Below are positions 12,201 to 24,914 of a DNA stretch of 64,000 nucleotides, one piece after another. Positions within the stretch are counted from its first letter, which is position 1, and every line of letters starts with the position of its first letter. The notes below the pieces were generated by a model. The model was not told the origin of the DNA. It did not search any database and saw only the letters and a list, made by a program, of their open reading frames with translations. The translations under genes were made by a program, and so were the position numbers. The stretch lies in NCBI RefSeq assembly GCF_016808095.1, contig NC_068976.1, forward strand, positions 34,900,371-34,964,370. The letters run 5' to 3'. Origin of the DNA: Vigna angularis (Eukaryota; Streptophyta; Magnoliopsida; Fabales; Fabaceae).

Positions 12201-15200
12201 TATTTGTCAACACTTTAGTTCCTCTTTAAATATGTGGTTCTAATCATGTGCAGGTTACGGTGTCTTGTGGAGGGACGGAAACATTATAAGTATAAGAAGG
12301 TTTTGAATTTATCATGGGATTTTAAAATAGGTTACTTTAGGGAATTTGTAGGTCAATATGAAAGGCTGAAATTGTCTTCCCTAGTTCATGTGTAAGTAAA
12401 ACATGTCACATGTTTTAGGAGAAAATTGGTAAAATCACATTTTTGGTTTATAATCATGTCAACCAAGAACTGAGACGTCCTGCTATATTCTTGCTTTTAT
12501 GTTTAGCATACATACTGGGTACTGATCTCAAGGAAAGTGTTCATAGATTTTAGAATAATTTGTTGCATTCTATCCTTCAAAGAGTTTGTAATGATGTGCT
12601 GAACCCTGAACTTGAAAAGGGTGGAAGTGCTCCAAAACAATTTGCTAAGTTGAATTGTTGCTCCAAAATAATGAAGTTTTTTTTTCTTTGAACTTGAGAA
12701 TTGTGGTGTCTTAATTCATCAATACTCTGGAAAGAAAAATGAAGAAACTTGCAACTTAAAGATGCAAAAGTTACATTACAAAGGATATTTTCATTCATAT
12801 CTTTTTCAAATTCAGGCATTTCTAATGCCCTGTGCAATTGTATAATAATCTCCGAAGTGATTCACGTGTGCATTTTAAGTGCCCATGCATAAGGTTAGAT
12901 ATTTATAAATACCTTAATTTCGGAGGCCGAACTCCCAAGTTGACAATTTTCTTCTTTTGATTTGTTGTATCGGTCAATAACTGATTTCATGCTGGAAAAT
13001 GTCATTCAAAATAAAAAATGCGTCAGACATGTGCTCTGCTGACTGTAACATTCAAGTAAAGAAATTAGGACCTTACTGTGCAGATTCAACTAAGTAATAT
13101 TTGTGCCTCAATAATATGTCATGAATTTGTAAACTTCTTGACATGTCTTGGAATGAGATTTTTAGTTGATGTAGTAGTTATGAGTCATCACTTCAGCTCT
13201 GGTCATTTTTTCCCTAAGTCCAAAATTCAATACCCCTGGCTGAGGGGTAGCTTCAAAGTTAATGCCTCTAAGTACTTGGTCAAGTAAATAAAAAAGAATT
13301 ACTTAGTTTTAAAAGGAAAAATTATATATAATTTGATATGTTGATAAAGTCTAAAACTAAGGCTGGTTTAATAGTAAAGTTGGAAAGAAAAGTGAGAAAA
13401 AAGTTGTGGATTCAATTTTTTTTTATTAACATTAAGGAGATATTGTAAAACCTCATAAAAATGGTATTTTAGAAGTGGTGGTAGTCTAAAAATAGTGAGA
13501 CTCGATTATTTTAATGTTAAATGGTTTTATTATAAATAGTTTTGTTATAAACAAAGTTTCATTATTTTAAAATGTATCATTTCTCTAGAAATCACTTTTA
13601 TAGAGTTTTCTAACTTCTCTCTAAGAGTTCTAACTCCTAAGTCATCTATTTGACGATTAGGAGGTGTCTAGATGATCACGGCGTCAAGGTCTATAAATCC
13701 AACCGATCAATTTCTGTTTTAGAGCAAGTAAGTTTCTACTCATTTTCTATCCTCTTTGCTTCGGTCAATGATCATGTACAGAACTGTTATGCATGTATTA
13801 TTTAGTTCTCTTTTCTTGCTCTTGGTGAATTTAGAGTTTTAAGAACTTTGTCCATTTCAAGTTTGGTGTCTCGTAGGTTTGTTTAGGAATTTCTTGCGTT
13901 TTAAGCGACTGACAGGATGTTTCTGTGGGTTGAGGTTTTTTCTTGTAAGGTAAGGAAAACTAGAACTTATCTTAGTTGTGTTTATATTATAAATTTGGTG
14001 TCTCTATGAGTTATAGATGATTTTGAGAAATTTGGTATGATTGGGTGTATAAAATGTATGTTTGATTGATGATTTTGATAGTGTGATGTTGAATATAAGT
14101 GGTATAGTGTGATTGTGATGATTAATACTGTTATAATTGAGTATGATGATGATGTTGAAATGTTTGAAACTAAATTCAAGTGGTGAGTGAAATTGAGAAT
14201 TTGGTATTGGAGTGAGATGGCAACTGGTCTAGCACTTTAGATCGTTGAAAACTGATATAGAGCAAAAATTAGGGTTCATTGTTGAAGTTTTAAAGTGTTT
14301 TAGTGGAAAAAGGGAAAGGGGAGGGGTGGGGGGGGTGTTGGGTTGAGTAGTAAGAATTGGAAGTAAGAGGTGTTGACTGCTTTTTACAGTTGGGAGTGTG
14401 TTATAAGACCCATTACGACTTATCTAGGCTGTTAAATGAGAAAAATCTCGTATAGGACAGTTGGTGTCATCTTAGGATGAGTTCTTAGAGGTTCTTTGCC
14501 TAATTTGAGGTTTTGAATGGTGAGATCTTGAAACAGAGGGACTGTGAGCAATCTAGGGTGTTGGGGTGTACTAGCAAGTGTGTTTGGACGTGGTTATGCA
14601 GTTCGGAAACTGATATAGGGGTTAAAAAGTGTACATTTGAGTTTAGGTAGCTTATAGGAGTAAATTTGGGTTTTCATGGGTCAATTTGAGTTTGGAGTTG
14701 TCAAGTCAAGTTAGGGGTATGTTTTTCAATGTTTCTCAGTGCCTAAGAGTGTTTAGGAATCATTTAAACTTGTATAGAGGGTCACCAAAGTTCAAATAGG
14801 TGAATTTTAGAACCTGGTGCAGCATTGGGCACCCTCCAAAGGGCCCCTGGGCGTTTTTGCGAGAAGAATTTGTTTGGGCACCCCCTTAGCACTCCTGTTC
14901 CAGAGGTCTGGCGCCTGCCCCTTTTGGTTTTTTTTCGGTTTTCAGGATCTCAAATTTGGGGTTCCGGGTGTTCGTTTTGGACATACTTTTTTTTGATTTG
15001 GGGATTTTTGACCCTTCCGAAGTTGTTGGTGAGGGTTTAACAGATTTTTTACTTTTCTAAGTATGACTTTAAAGAGATTTTGTGTTGTTTAGTGGTTCTT
15101 CTTGGACTGTTCTTGTGTATTAATGTACAAGGAATGATTTCATGTGATTTTTGATGACTTGTTGGGTTGCTTATGGTACTTTGATGCATGATAAGTGATG

Positions 15201-18200
15201 ATATATGTTGATATTCAATGTGAAAGTAAAGTGACATATGTGCATGGTTTCAACGGTATGGAAAAGAGTTCCAAGGAGAAATTTCTCAATGGTGGTTTCC
15301 AAGTATTGTAAGTATGAATGTAAGAAGCTCAGTTCTGATGAGTTATCCTGACACTCTAATGATCATCCATGCTCAAGTAGAGAGTGATGATGAGTCATGT
15401 GGTGAGAGTAGCAGGAGGTCTTAGTCTAGGTGCTTCTAGTATGATCTAAGACGCGGTACAAACTAATCTTATGTGGTAGCTTTGATGGTTGTCACCTATT
15501 CTACCACACAAGTGCATAACCCACTATGGTTCTAGCCTGAGGGCCTTTCTCCATCTAACAAAGGGCATGTTGAAGGACTAACCTTGTGTGGTAGCTTTGA
15601 TGGTTGTCAGTTGTTCCACCACACGAAGGATAGAACATGTTTTAGCTCGACATTCATTGTATATCCGGATAGTCAAGTCTAAGTTTGTTGCATGTTTAGA
15701 ATTGATGGTTATGTTGTGTGAGGTCTAAAACATGTTGTAATGTTGTTTTATTATGATAAGTTGTTTTACTACTAGCTTACCCTTGCTTTTGTCTTTATTT
15801 ATCTGTGTATGCTTCTCTTTTATAATGATCACCTTAAATGGTGTGAGCTTAGAAAATGGTTTTCTCTGATCGTCTCAGCGTGAAGAGTAGGGTGAAGCAG
15901 TAGCATATATTGAAAGTATTCTCTAGGTGTGTGATCTCATTTCTCAATAGTTTTATAAAATAAGTTTTTGGTAAGTTATCATCTATGTAATGTTTTATTT
16001 TGGTAATTTTACTCTACTAAAAGGGGGTGTTACAATTATAATGTTAGTTTAGTAGGAAGCAAGGATGACAGAGAATGTAAATTATAAAAAAGAATTATAT
16101 TTGTCAAAAATAATTACAAATTTTAGTGAATTTGACTTTTAAATCAAAAGTCATTAAAAGAGAGATGAAACCTGCGAACTTTTACACTTCTCAATCACTT
16201 TCAGCTAATAATAGAAAGTTTTAATTGTGTTTAAGATCCAAATTACTTTTGCATGCTAAAGTTGATAAAGGAAATACAGAAGCATAGTATATAAGAGAAA
16301 TAGGATAGTAAGAAATAAAAAAAAACAATCCAATTAAAAAATATATTATAACATTTTTTAATAAATATTAATGAATAAATATTAATAATTTTAATTCATT
16401 ATTAAGTTCTTGGAAAGTAATTGTAATAATTTAACACTTTTGTTTTATTTTAGGTTTTTTTTTCTTTGTTTTTAATTGAAAGTTTTATTACTTTGATGTA
16501 TTAGATTGCTCCAAGCAATTGTTTGTGTATTTGGTTTGATTATTTTATATTTCTGCTTTATATCAAGAGAATTTTTTTAACTTGTGGTATTACATTGCAT
16601 ATTACACCAAAAAAGAGCTCTTCACATGCTATATGGTCATTTTGGAGTGTTAAAGATGTGTATTTATATATTATTATTATTTGTTAGGTTTATTATTTTA
16701 CTTGCTATTAAACTGTTATCAAACCATCATCTATTAATATTCAGTTTTAGATTTGAGATGTATATGTTTCGGTGTGAGAAATGATAGGTTGAAAGTCACG
16801 CATTCAAGTAAAGATAAAGTCAATTTATATTATCTAACTGAGTTAAAATTTCATTTTATAAGTTAGTTTTGTATTATTAAACTAGACTTAAAATCTAATT
16901 TTTAACAAAAAGGTAATGATTGTTCTAAGAAGTTGAATCTATACTCTACAAATATGTGAAAAGTCAAAGAATTTAATGCATTGGTGGAGAGACAATCAAC
17001 CAAGAAGTTGAAATATATTTGTACATGATTAAGAATATTCGAACCTTTTGATTTGTGTTACAAACTAGCTAATTATTAACAAAGTAAAAATTATGTGACA
17101 GATAAGTGTTGGGTTGAACTCTCAATATGTATCTAAAAAGCGTAAAACCTATTTTGTTTCACTTAAGTGAAGTAAAGAGTATTTAGTTAGATTAAGACAA
17201 AGTATTAATTTTACATCCTTTGGAGAGAGAGAGTAGAAATACAAGTTCATATCATTGAGCAACTTTAATGAAATTTCATTTTCTGTTTTGTTTTCTGTTG
17301 GATTGAGAAAAAAATGGACAAGTTATGACATGGTATTTTCTGGATTGTTGATTTATAATATTTTCTTAGAGAAATCAATTTCGTACAATACTTTTATTTT
17401 AAATTTCTTTTTCTTTGTTCTTCAAAATTGAAAGCTTTACTGTTGTTATGTGTTAGATGATTATATACTGTTATTTGTGTCCATGAAATTTTACTTCTCG
17501 TGAGAAGTATTTTTTTATTGTAAAAAAATGTCTTTCTTTTTAATGGTTTCTACCCTTTTGTGTTATAGTTCTTGCACCTTAGAGATTCTTTCAATTGTAA
17601 GAATTATTTTTATTTTATTATGATTTTTAGGTATTAAGGTGTTGTTTTCCTCATAGATAGCTACAGTAACTCCACCTCAATACTAGTGTTCGGCCAAAAT
17701 AGATTGAGCCTAAATAATATATTTTTGTTTAGAAGTGGGTGGACATAATACTTAATAACTTGAAATATTAATTTGTCACAATGAAACTCAATCAAGTTGG
17801 TTAAACATTTAAAGTGATTTGAGTTATGAAATCTACCACTACAAAAATATTTTGCATAAATATCTCTTAACTCGTATATTTTTATATTATATGTTATTAA
17901 TTTGTAACTAATTTAAAAGAGATAGTTTTGAAAAAAAAATATTTTAAATATTTCATCTACCAGCTTGAAGTTCCATCATACACAATGATTTAGAAAGCCT
18001 GCTTGCCTTTGGGTTTATCAATAAACTCCGTTTATTCATATTGATAATATGGAGTTTTGCAAATAAAAAGATTAATATACAAATTAACTCTCTCATCTTA
18101 TACATTTCGACCTACTTTCTACAATCTTCTGCTAATTTTATTTATTCAAAACATTTAACTATAAGTTTGCATCATAATCATAAACATTTAGGACAAAGAT

Positions 18201-21200
18201 AAGTGGTGATTTTATTCTTTTCAATTATTACAAATCAACTGGCTAAATTAATTTGTTTGATCACACATATGTTTAGTAAATGATTTTATCTCACCAGCTT
18301 ATTATGTTATTTAACCCATATCTTATTTCTATTATCTTTAAAATATATTATGTTTTTTCATCAACATATTGTGTTTGAATAAGGATATTTCAGTCTTCAA
18401 GAAATTAAAATATATTAAATTTAAATCACTTTAATTTTAATTATTTAATTTTTTATTATTTCAACAACACAATTCTAATTTATTAAATTTTGATTTTGTT
18501 GTTTGAATATAGAATACTAATATAAATAAATTGCCAAATACAAAATTACTATTTCAACTTTGCAAATTTCTAGAAAAACATGGTTGATGTTGACAAATAA
18601 AAGTTCTAACAAATGTGGATTGAAAAATATATCACAAAAAATTATTTTAGTAATGAGGCTGATAAAAAAAGTATAATAATGACAATCGAAGATGAACAAC
18701 TCTAACTTGAAACAAACCTTTATCCACATCAATTAAAAAAAGAAAGATGTCAAACTTATGACACATTAACTTCCGCTGGAATCAAACTTGACTAAGTTCT
18801 GAAAAAAAAACTAAAAGAAGATAGATGAATTTTAAAAAAGAGAGTACGGCAAATTTTAAATTCTTACTTTTTTTAAATAAATTTAAAATTATATTATTTT
18901 TAAGTACTGAAATTATTTTGATTTTATAAATTTTTAAAATTTTAATTTCTTCTAAAATTTTCTATTAAAAAGACATGTCATAAATTATTTAATTTCTTTA
19001 TTAAAATTAAAAACCTTTTAAAAATCATTATTTAAATTGTGTTTTAATAAAACCCATTCTTTGTTATGATACCTATTTAATTATTTCCTTATTTTTTTAA
19101 TTTTAATAAAAATAATACGAGCTCATTAAAACATGAAACTATAATGGTCTCAAAATATATTTTCTATAAAAAAAATATAAAAAATCATATCGACATATTT
19201 TTTGCACCATTTTAGAATTATTATTTAACTTTAATTGCTATAAAAAATTAATTCAAAAAGTTAGGTTAACTTTTAACTGAAAATTAACTTTCATAGTTTT
19301 AGGTACCCATAATATTATTGTATTTTGAAACTCCACTTAACCATTCAATGTTATAAGAACCTAGATATAAGTTATGCAGATGTCATTCAAAATGTAAACA
19401 CTTCAATTTCAGTATATAGTTAGAGTGGAAAATACATTTGATAAAAAAAATGTGTGTATTTTTTATTATTCATAGTGATATCCTGTACAAGTAAACAATT
19501 GTATTGTACAAAAGCTCATCACACTAATAATATCAAGATAAATATATATCTTTGAACTAGTTATCTTACAATTATATTACCAATGAAAATATAAATGCAT
19601 TTAATTTTTGAAAATTAATAATACATTCAGTATTTGTTATAAAAAGAAGGTTTAATACGTATTTTGGTCCCTCTTTTCGTAGGGTTTATTCAAATTGGTC
19701 CTACTTTTTTTCAAAAGTTCACTAAGATCCCACTTTTCGCAAAAACGATGCACGTTAGTCCTTTTTTAGGTTTAATACGTATTTTGGTCCCTCTTTTCGT
19801 AGGGTCTGTTCAAATTGGTCCTACTTTTTTTCAAAAGTTCCCTATTTTGATCCCTATTTTGATCCCTCTTAGTGAACTTTTCGTATTTTGGTGAGCTGTA
19901 CATTTTTCGTTGAGGTGAACTTTTGAGGGATCAAAATGTACAGCTCACCCAAATACGAAAAGTTCACTAAGAGGGATCAAAATAGGGAACTTTTGAAAAA
20001 AAGTAGGACCAATTTGAACAGACCCTACGAAAAGAGGGACCAAAATACGTATTAAACCTAAAAAAGGACTAACGTGCATCGTTTTTGCAAAAAGTGGGAT
20101 CTTAGTGAACTTTTGAAAAAAAGTAGGACCAATTTGAACAGACCCTACGAAAAGAGGGACCAAAATACGTATTAAACCTAAAAAGAAAGAAAAAGGATCA
20201 ACGCAAAGCAGTTATACTATAACTATAAATTATTCACAAATTCACAACCATACAATGACACGAATTTCATCATAGTTAGGTCTCAAAACACAGTGAACAT
20301 TTTTATTTCCTTAAAGAAATATGATTTAAATGTTGTTTAGTGTTTAAAAAAAGGTCATCTACGAAGTTGGGTTTAGTTGAGTTTTCAATGTAAGAAGTAG
20401 TTATTGCATAATATTATCACTAACGTTTTCCAAAGTGTTATTTACACATTTAAGAACATTTCTTTGTAGAAGAACAATGTGAGCTCTTAAATTTTAATTG
20501 GCATCATGAGACTGTAAAAATCAGTCAAGAAATCAAATTGAGTTTTACCATATATGACGAATGATTTACGTGTTACTTTCAGCAGATTTGTGCATGAGTG
20601 TTAGTGATGATTTGAGAGATGTGTGGGAGATATTGTCTTTGTTGTGTCGGAAGGGGATGTGTGGATGAACACTATAGATGATGAGTGTTTTTACTAATTA
20701 CTCTACACAATTATGTATAATTTCACATTTCAGAGCTTACCTTTTTTGTTTGCTTTTTACTATGTGCCAGCCACTGATAAGAAGGAAGGGTGATTGGTTT
20801 TCACGTGAGAGGGAGAATTCGTGACTGATTCTCTAGAATTGCATGGGTTGGCATGGTGGGGGAAATGATTATGGTGGTGAAATCGATTCTATGGCTTGGT
20901 CTTCATGTGCTCGAAGTGGGTGGATTTGTTGGAATAAACTTAAAAGGATTCATTAAAATCTTATTTTATTAATTTTGGATTTAGTAATATTTGGTTTGAT
21001 TTTGATAAAGATAAAATAGATATAGATAGTTTTGATTTTTCTTTTATTCATGAGAGTATTATTTTATTTTATTGATATAAGATAAAGATAGATTAAGTAG
21101 ATTTTATTTTAAGTTAGTTGATATTCTATTGTTAGTTTTTATTATTTGTACTTGGCCCAAGATTTTATTTGCACCTATTTAAAGTTTCAACGAAAAATAA

Positions 21201-24200
21201 CCTCAGTGAATTGAAGAATATTATTATTTATGAGTCACGTTTTTTCCAACCGGATTGACGGTTGGGAGAATCGGTTCACCTTTCCATTGAATCGATTCCC
21301 ATGTTCCATATCCATAGTTTTTGAAAGCCTTTTATTATATGTTAAAATTTATTTTAATTTAATTTCATCTAATACCATTTAATTTTGTATTAAATTAATT
21401 AACCAGGGAAAAATTGTCTAACATTTTTATCTATTAAAATTACTTTTTATAGGAAAGACATTGTATTTTTAATTAATTAAACTTGTTACTTTTTAATTTA
21501 AAAACTAATCATCAATATTTTTTTAAAAAAAATTTAAGTTTAACTCGTCAAATCTTTATTTAATATTACTTTGGTTTAATCATTCGTGAGGTCCCTATTT
21601 AGGGTGACAATATCAAGTTGGTCCTTTTCTTTTTTTAGCGTCTCAATTGGGTTATTATTTTGTGAAAATTGCAACAATTATACTTCTGCCGCTAAATTGG
21701 GCCTAACAGCGTTAATGTTAGGTTGACGTGACATTGTCATCTTGGTTTTTAAATGACGTGGAGTTCATTATATTTTGATGTGTCTTTTTTATTTAATTTT
21801 TTTTACAAAAGAAATTCGCAACCATATCATCGCATTGTGATCATCTCCTCTGCGCTGCCACAAGTCTGACCTCCACGACCATTAGCCAGCCACTGCGAGT
21901 CCAGCAAACGCCATCGTCTTCCTCCACGAAATCCTCACCATTTGCAACCACCGTGAATCAAATCTCACACAAAAATCATGAAGCAGAGAAACCCTCGCTC
22001 ATTTCATTTCCATTGCATCATTGCTTATTCTCCATCTTCATCAACCTGGAGAGGAAAGAAAGAGGAAAACCTAGAAATAGATTCACTCAAAATCCAATTT
22101 GTCCAAGTCGCAACAGTTGTGGGAGCATCAACCACAACCACGAGTCCACCATGGAACCCTAATGTAGAACCAAGTTCCTTCCTCTTGTTCATCTTCATGG
22201 AAACCTACAGGAAAATCAAGCCAACAGCCTTCGCAAGCCTTAATCGTGACACCCAGAGAACCCAGATCGCGAACATTTTCATATCGTAGCCCCAAATTAA
22301 GTTTCGCGATTAGGAAAAGACGAAGTAGTTTTGCAATTAGGGTTCTGTGTTGATGGAGAGCAGGTGGTCACTGTTTCTACTTTGCAGGATTGAGGTTGAC
22401 GTTGAGGTGGCATAATTCATGGCTTTCTCGTGGTGGTTCGATGTTCCCTACAATTAGGGCTTGAGATTTGGGTTCTGGCTTGAAATCTCTATGCATGTTT
22501 GAGTTGTCGATGGCGGTGACGTGTTGGAGATGAATCAAAAACAACGGTATGATTTTAGTTATTGATGATGGAGAACATGAGTGTTGTGGTTCAGCAATGT
22601 TGATCTGTGGTGGAGGTGATGAAGGATCCCCATGGCGATTTGCGGCGAGTTTGCAGCTGGTGGTTTGACGATGGATGGAAAGGGAAAGGCTAAGGTTTCT
22701 GGAGGTGAAAGATGATGATGTGTCAAGGGTGATAATGTGGCTCGGTTCAATGTTTAATAAAAAATTCCACATCATTTAGAAAATAACATTAGTATGTTAT
22801 GTGAACTTAATAACGTCATTAGGCCCAATTTAACGAAAGGAGTGTAATTGTTGCAATTTTCAGAAAAATAAGAACCTAATTGAGACGCGAAAAAAGAAAA
22901 GGACTAATTTGAGATTCTCACTCCAAATAAGAACTTCGCGAATGATTAAACCTATTACTTTTAACCATAAGGGCAAATGTGTAATATTAAATTTTTATGT
23001 ATTAAAAGTTTTTTTTATTTCTCACATTCATCAAATCTTTCATAAAGTTTCACATACTGTCCATTCAAATCTATTCACTTTCACCTTTCAATTTCTCAAA
23101 ATAAACAAAAGTGCATTCTCTCCTAAATCTTTTTAAATATATCCATTCACTCTTTTTCAAATGTGTCCTCCAATGTAAACAAGGATGTTGAAGGGTTAAA
23201 ATAACTCATAAATTTGAGTTAAAGTAACTCATAAATTTAAACATGATGAATACATTGTTTGGGTCCAATCCAACCTACACATTCAAATACAACAACTTTT
23301 GTTTTATGCAAACTTTTAAAGTATTTTAAAGGATTAAATATATTTTTAGTTTTTAAATTTTGACGTAAAATTAAAATTTATCTTTATCCCAAACTTTGAT
23401 ATAATTTAGTCTTCAAACTTTAAAAATGAATAAGTATAATTTTAACAGAACACATTACATTTTTTTGACATGCCAAACAATGTTTCAGACTTATGTTTGA
23501 ACTATATATACTGTTTGACACATTCCAATTCAAATCCTAGTATAAAAACCATTTAACACAAAAGAATTTAACATCGATAAATTAGAGTACTAATATCCAT
23601 TCATTTTTAAAGTTTAAAATATATCAAAGTTTGTTATAGAAACAAATTTTAATTTCAAGTCTAAGATTAGAAACTACAAATATATCTCTAGCCCTATTTT
23701 AAATTCATGAATTTAATGACTTTGGGTTGTTTTCATATATTTTTAATTATCTTTACATTTTATTTACGTTTTATTATCATTTATAATTAAAAAGATAAAC
23801 AATTTTTTCACCTCATTTGCTATTAGTTTGGTAGAAAGAAAAATACAAACGACTTAATATAAATAAAAATATTTTGGATTGATTAAGTAATAGATTTAGT
23901 TAAACTTTGATAACCTTGCCTATTTACAAGTTTTCTTCTTTAGTTTCGTATGTCAATTTGAGATAAGTGCTGGTTCAACAGGTTGTTTCGTATATAAATT
24001 TCATTTAGTTCAAGTTTGATAGAAAACAATATACTAAATATCTTGATTATATTAAATTACAAACAATCTTACTTGTGTACACCTCTACCTAGCATCTAGG
24101 AATATACCTAACTAATCAAAATAAAAATATTTTCCTTGGATTAAATTAGATACAATCTACGTATTCCTCCACTTGAGATAAGTGCTGATTTAATAGATTG

Positions 24201-24824
24201 GTTTTTCTCATATTTGAAAAAACGGGATTAGCATCTAGTAAGATTGAAAAAGCTCAACACTCTCATAATTTGTGTTCAGTTTTTATTATAAATACTTCTA
24301 AATTAATAATTACATGTTACAGTGAGTTAAAATTATATTTTAATGAATAAACTAATATAAGAGAATATTTATAAATTAACTTAACGAGAAGATCGATTCA
24401 TTTTTTTTTATTTTCTAATTCTTTTATGGAGAGGTTTAAATAAACAAATCGTTACCTTACATTAAATTTGGGTTATCTCAAATATTAAAAAATAAAGTTT
24501 GTTAAAAATTTTATAGAAACTTATTTAATTTAAAATCAGAAGACCATAACAAAAGGTTTGAAGTTTTAAAATGTCAAATTATTTATAAAATATAAATGCT
24601 TTTCTATTTTTGTTATTATTATATTAATTATATAATATATTAAAGTCATATGTCATGTATACCATTATAAATTTAAGCATTTTGACCTAAACAGGAATTA
24701 AGTTTATAAACCTTTCTAAAGAATAAATTTATACCTTATTTAAATACTTTATTGTAAAGTCATAATTTATATTTAATTTAGATAATTTTCGTATTGGCCT
24801 ATCTAAAAATAGGCTAGACTAGAG

Positions 24825-24914
<90 letters not shown>

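Noticed and set aside
13439..16039. A target duplication around the intron-1 gypsy solo LTR
   Set aside because: Flanking 5-mers GATAT and ATTAT agree at only three of five positions, so I do not claim it.
19664..19894. 76-codon frame mirrored by a 72-codon frame at 19945-20163
   Set aside because: The two frames are the two arms of the foldback element read in opposite directions; duplication of text, not coding constraint.
22377..22775. 132-codon minus-strand frame in the Mutator-like element
   Set aside because: It is Ser/Pro/His-rich with no domain and overlaps the right TIR region; more likely chance in captured or non-coding sequence.
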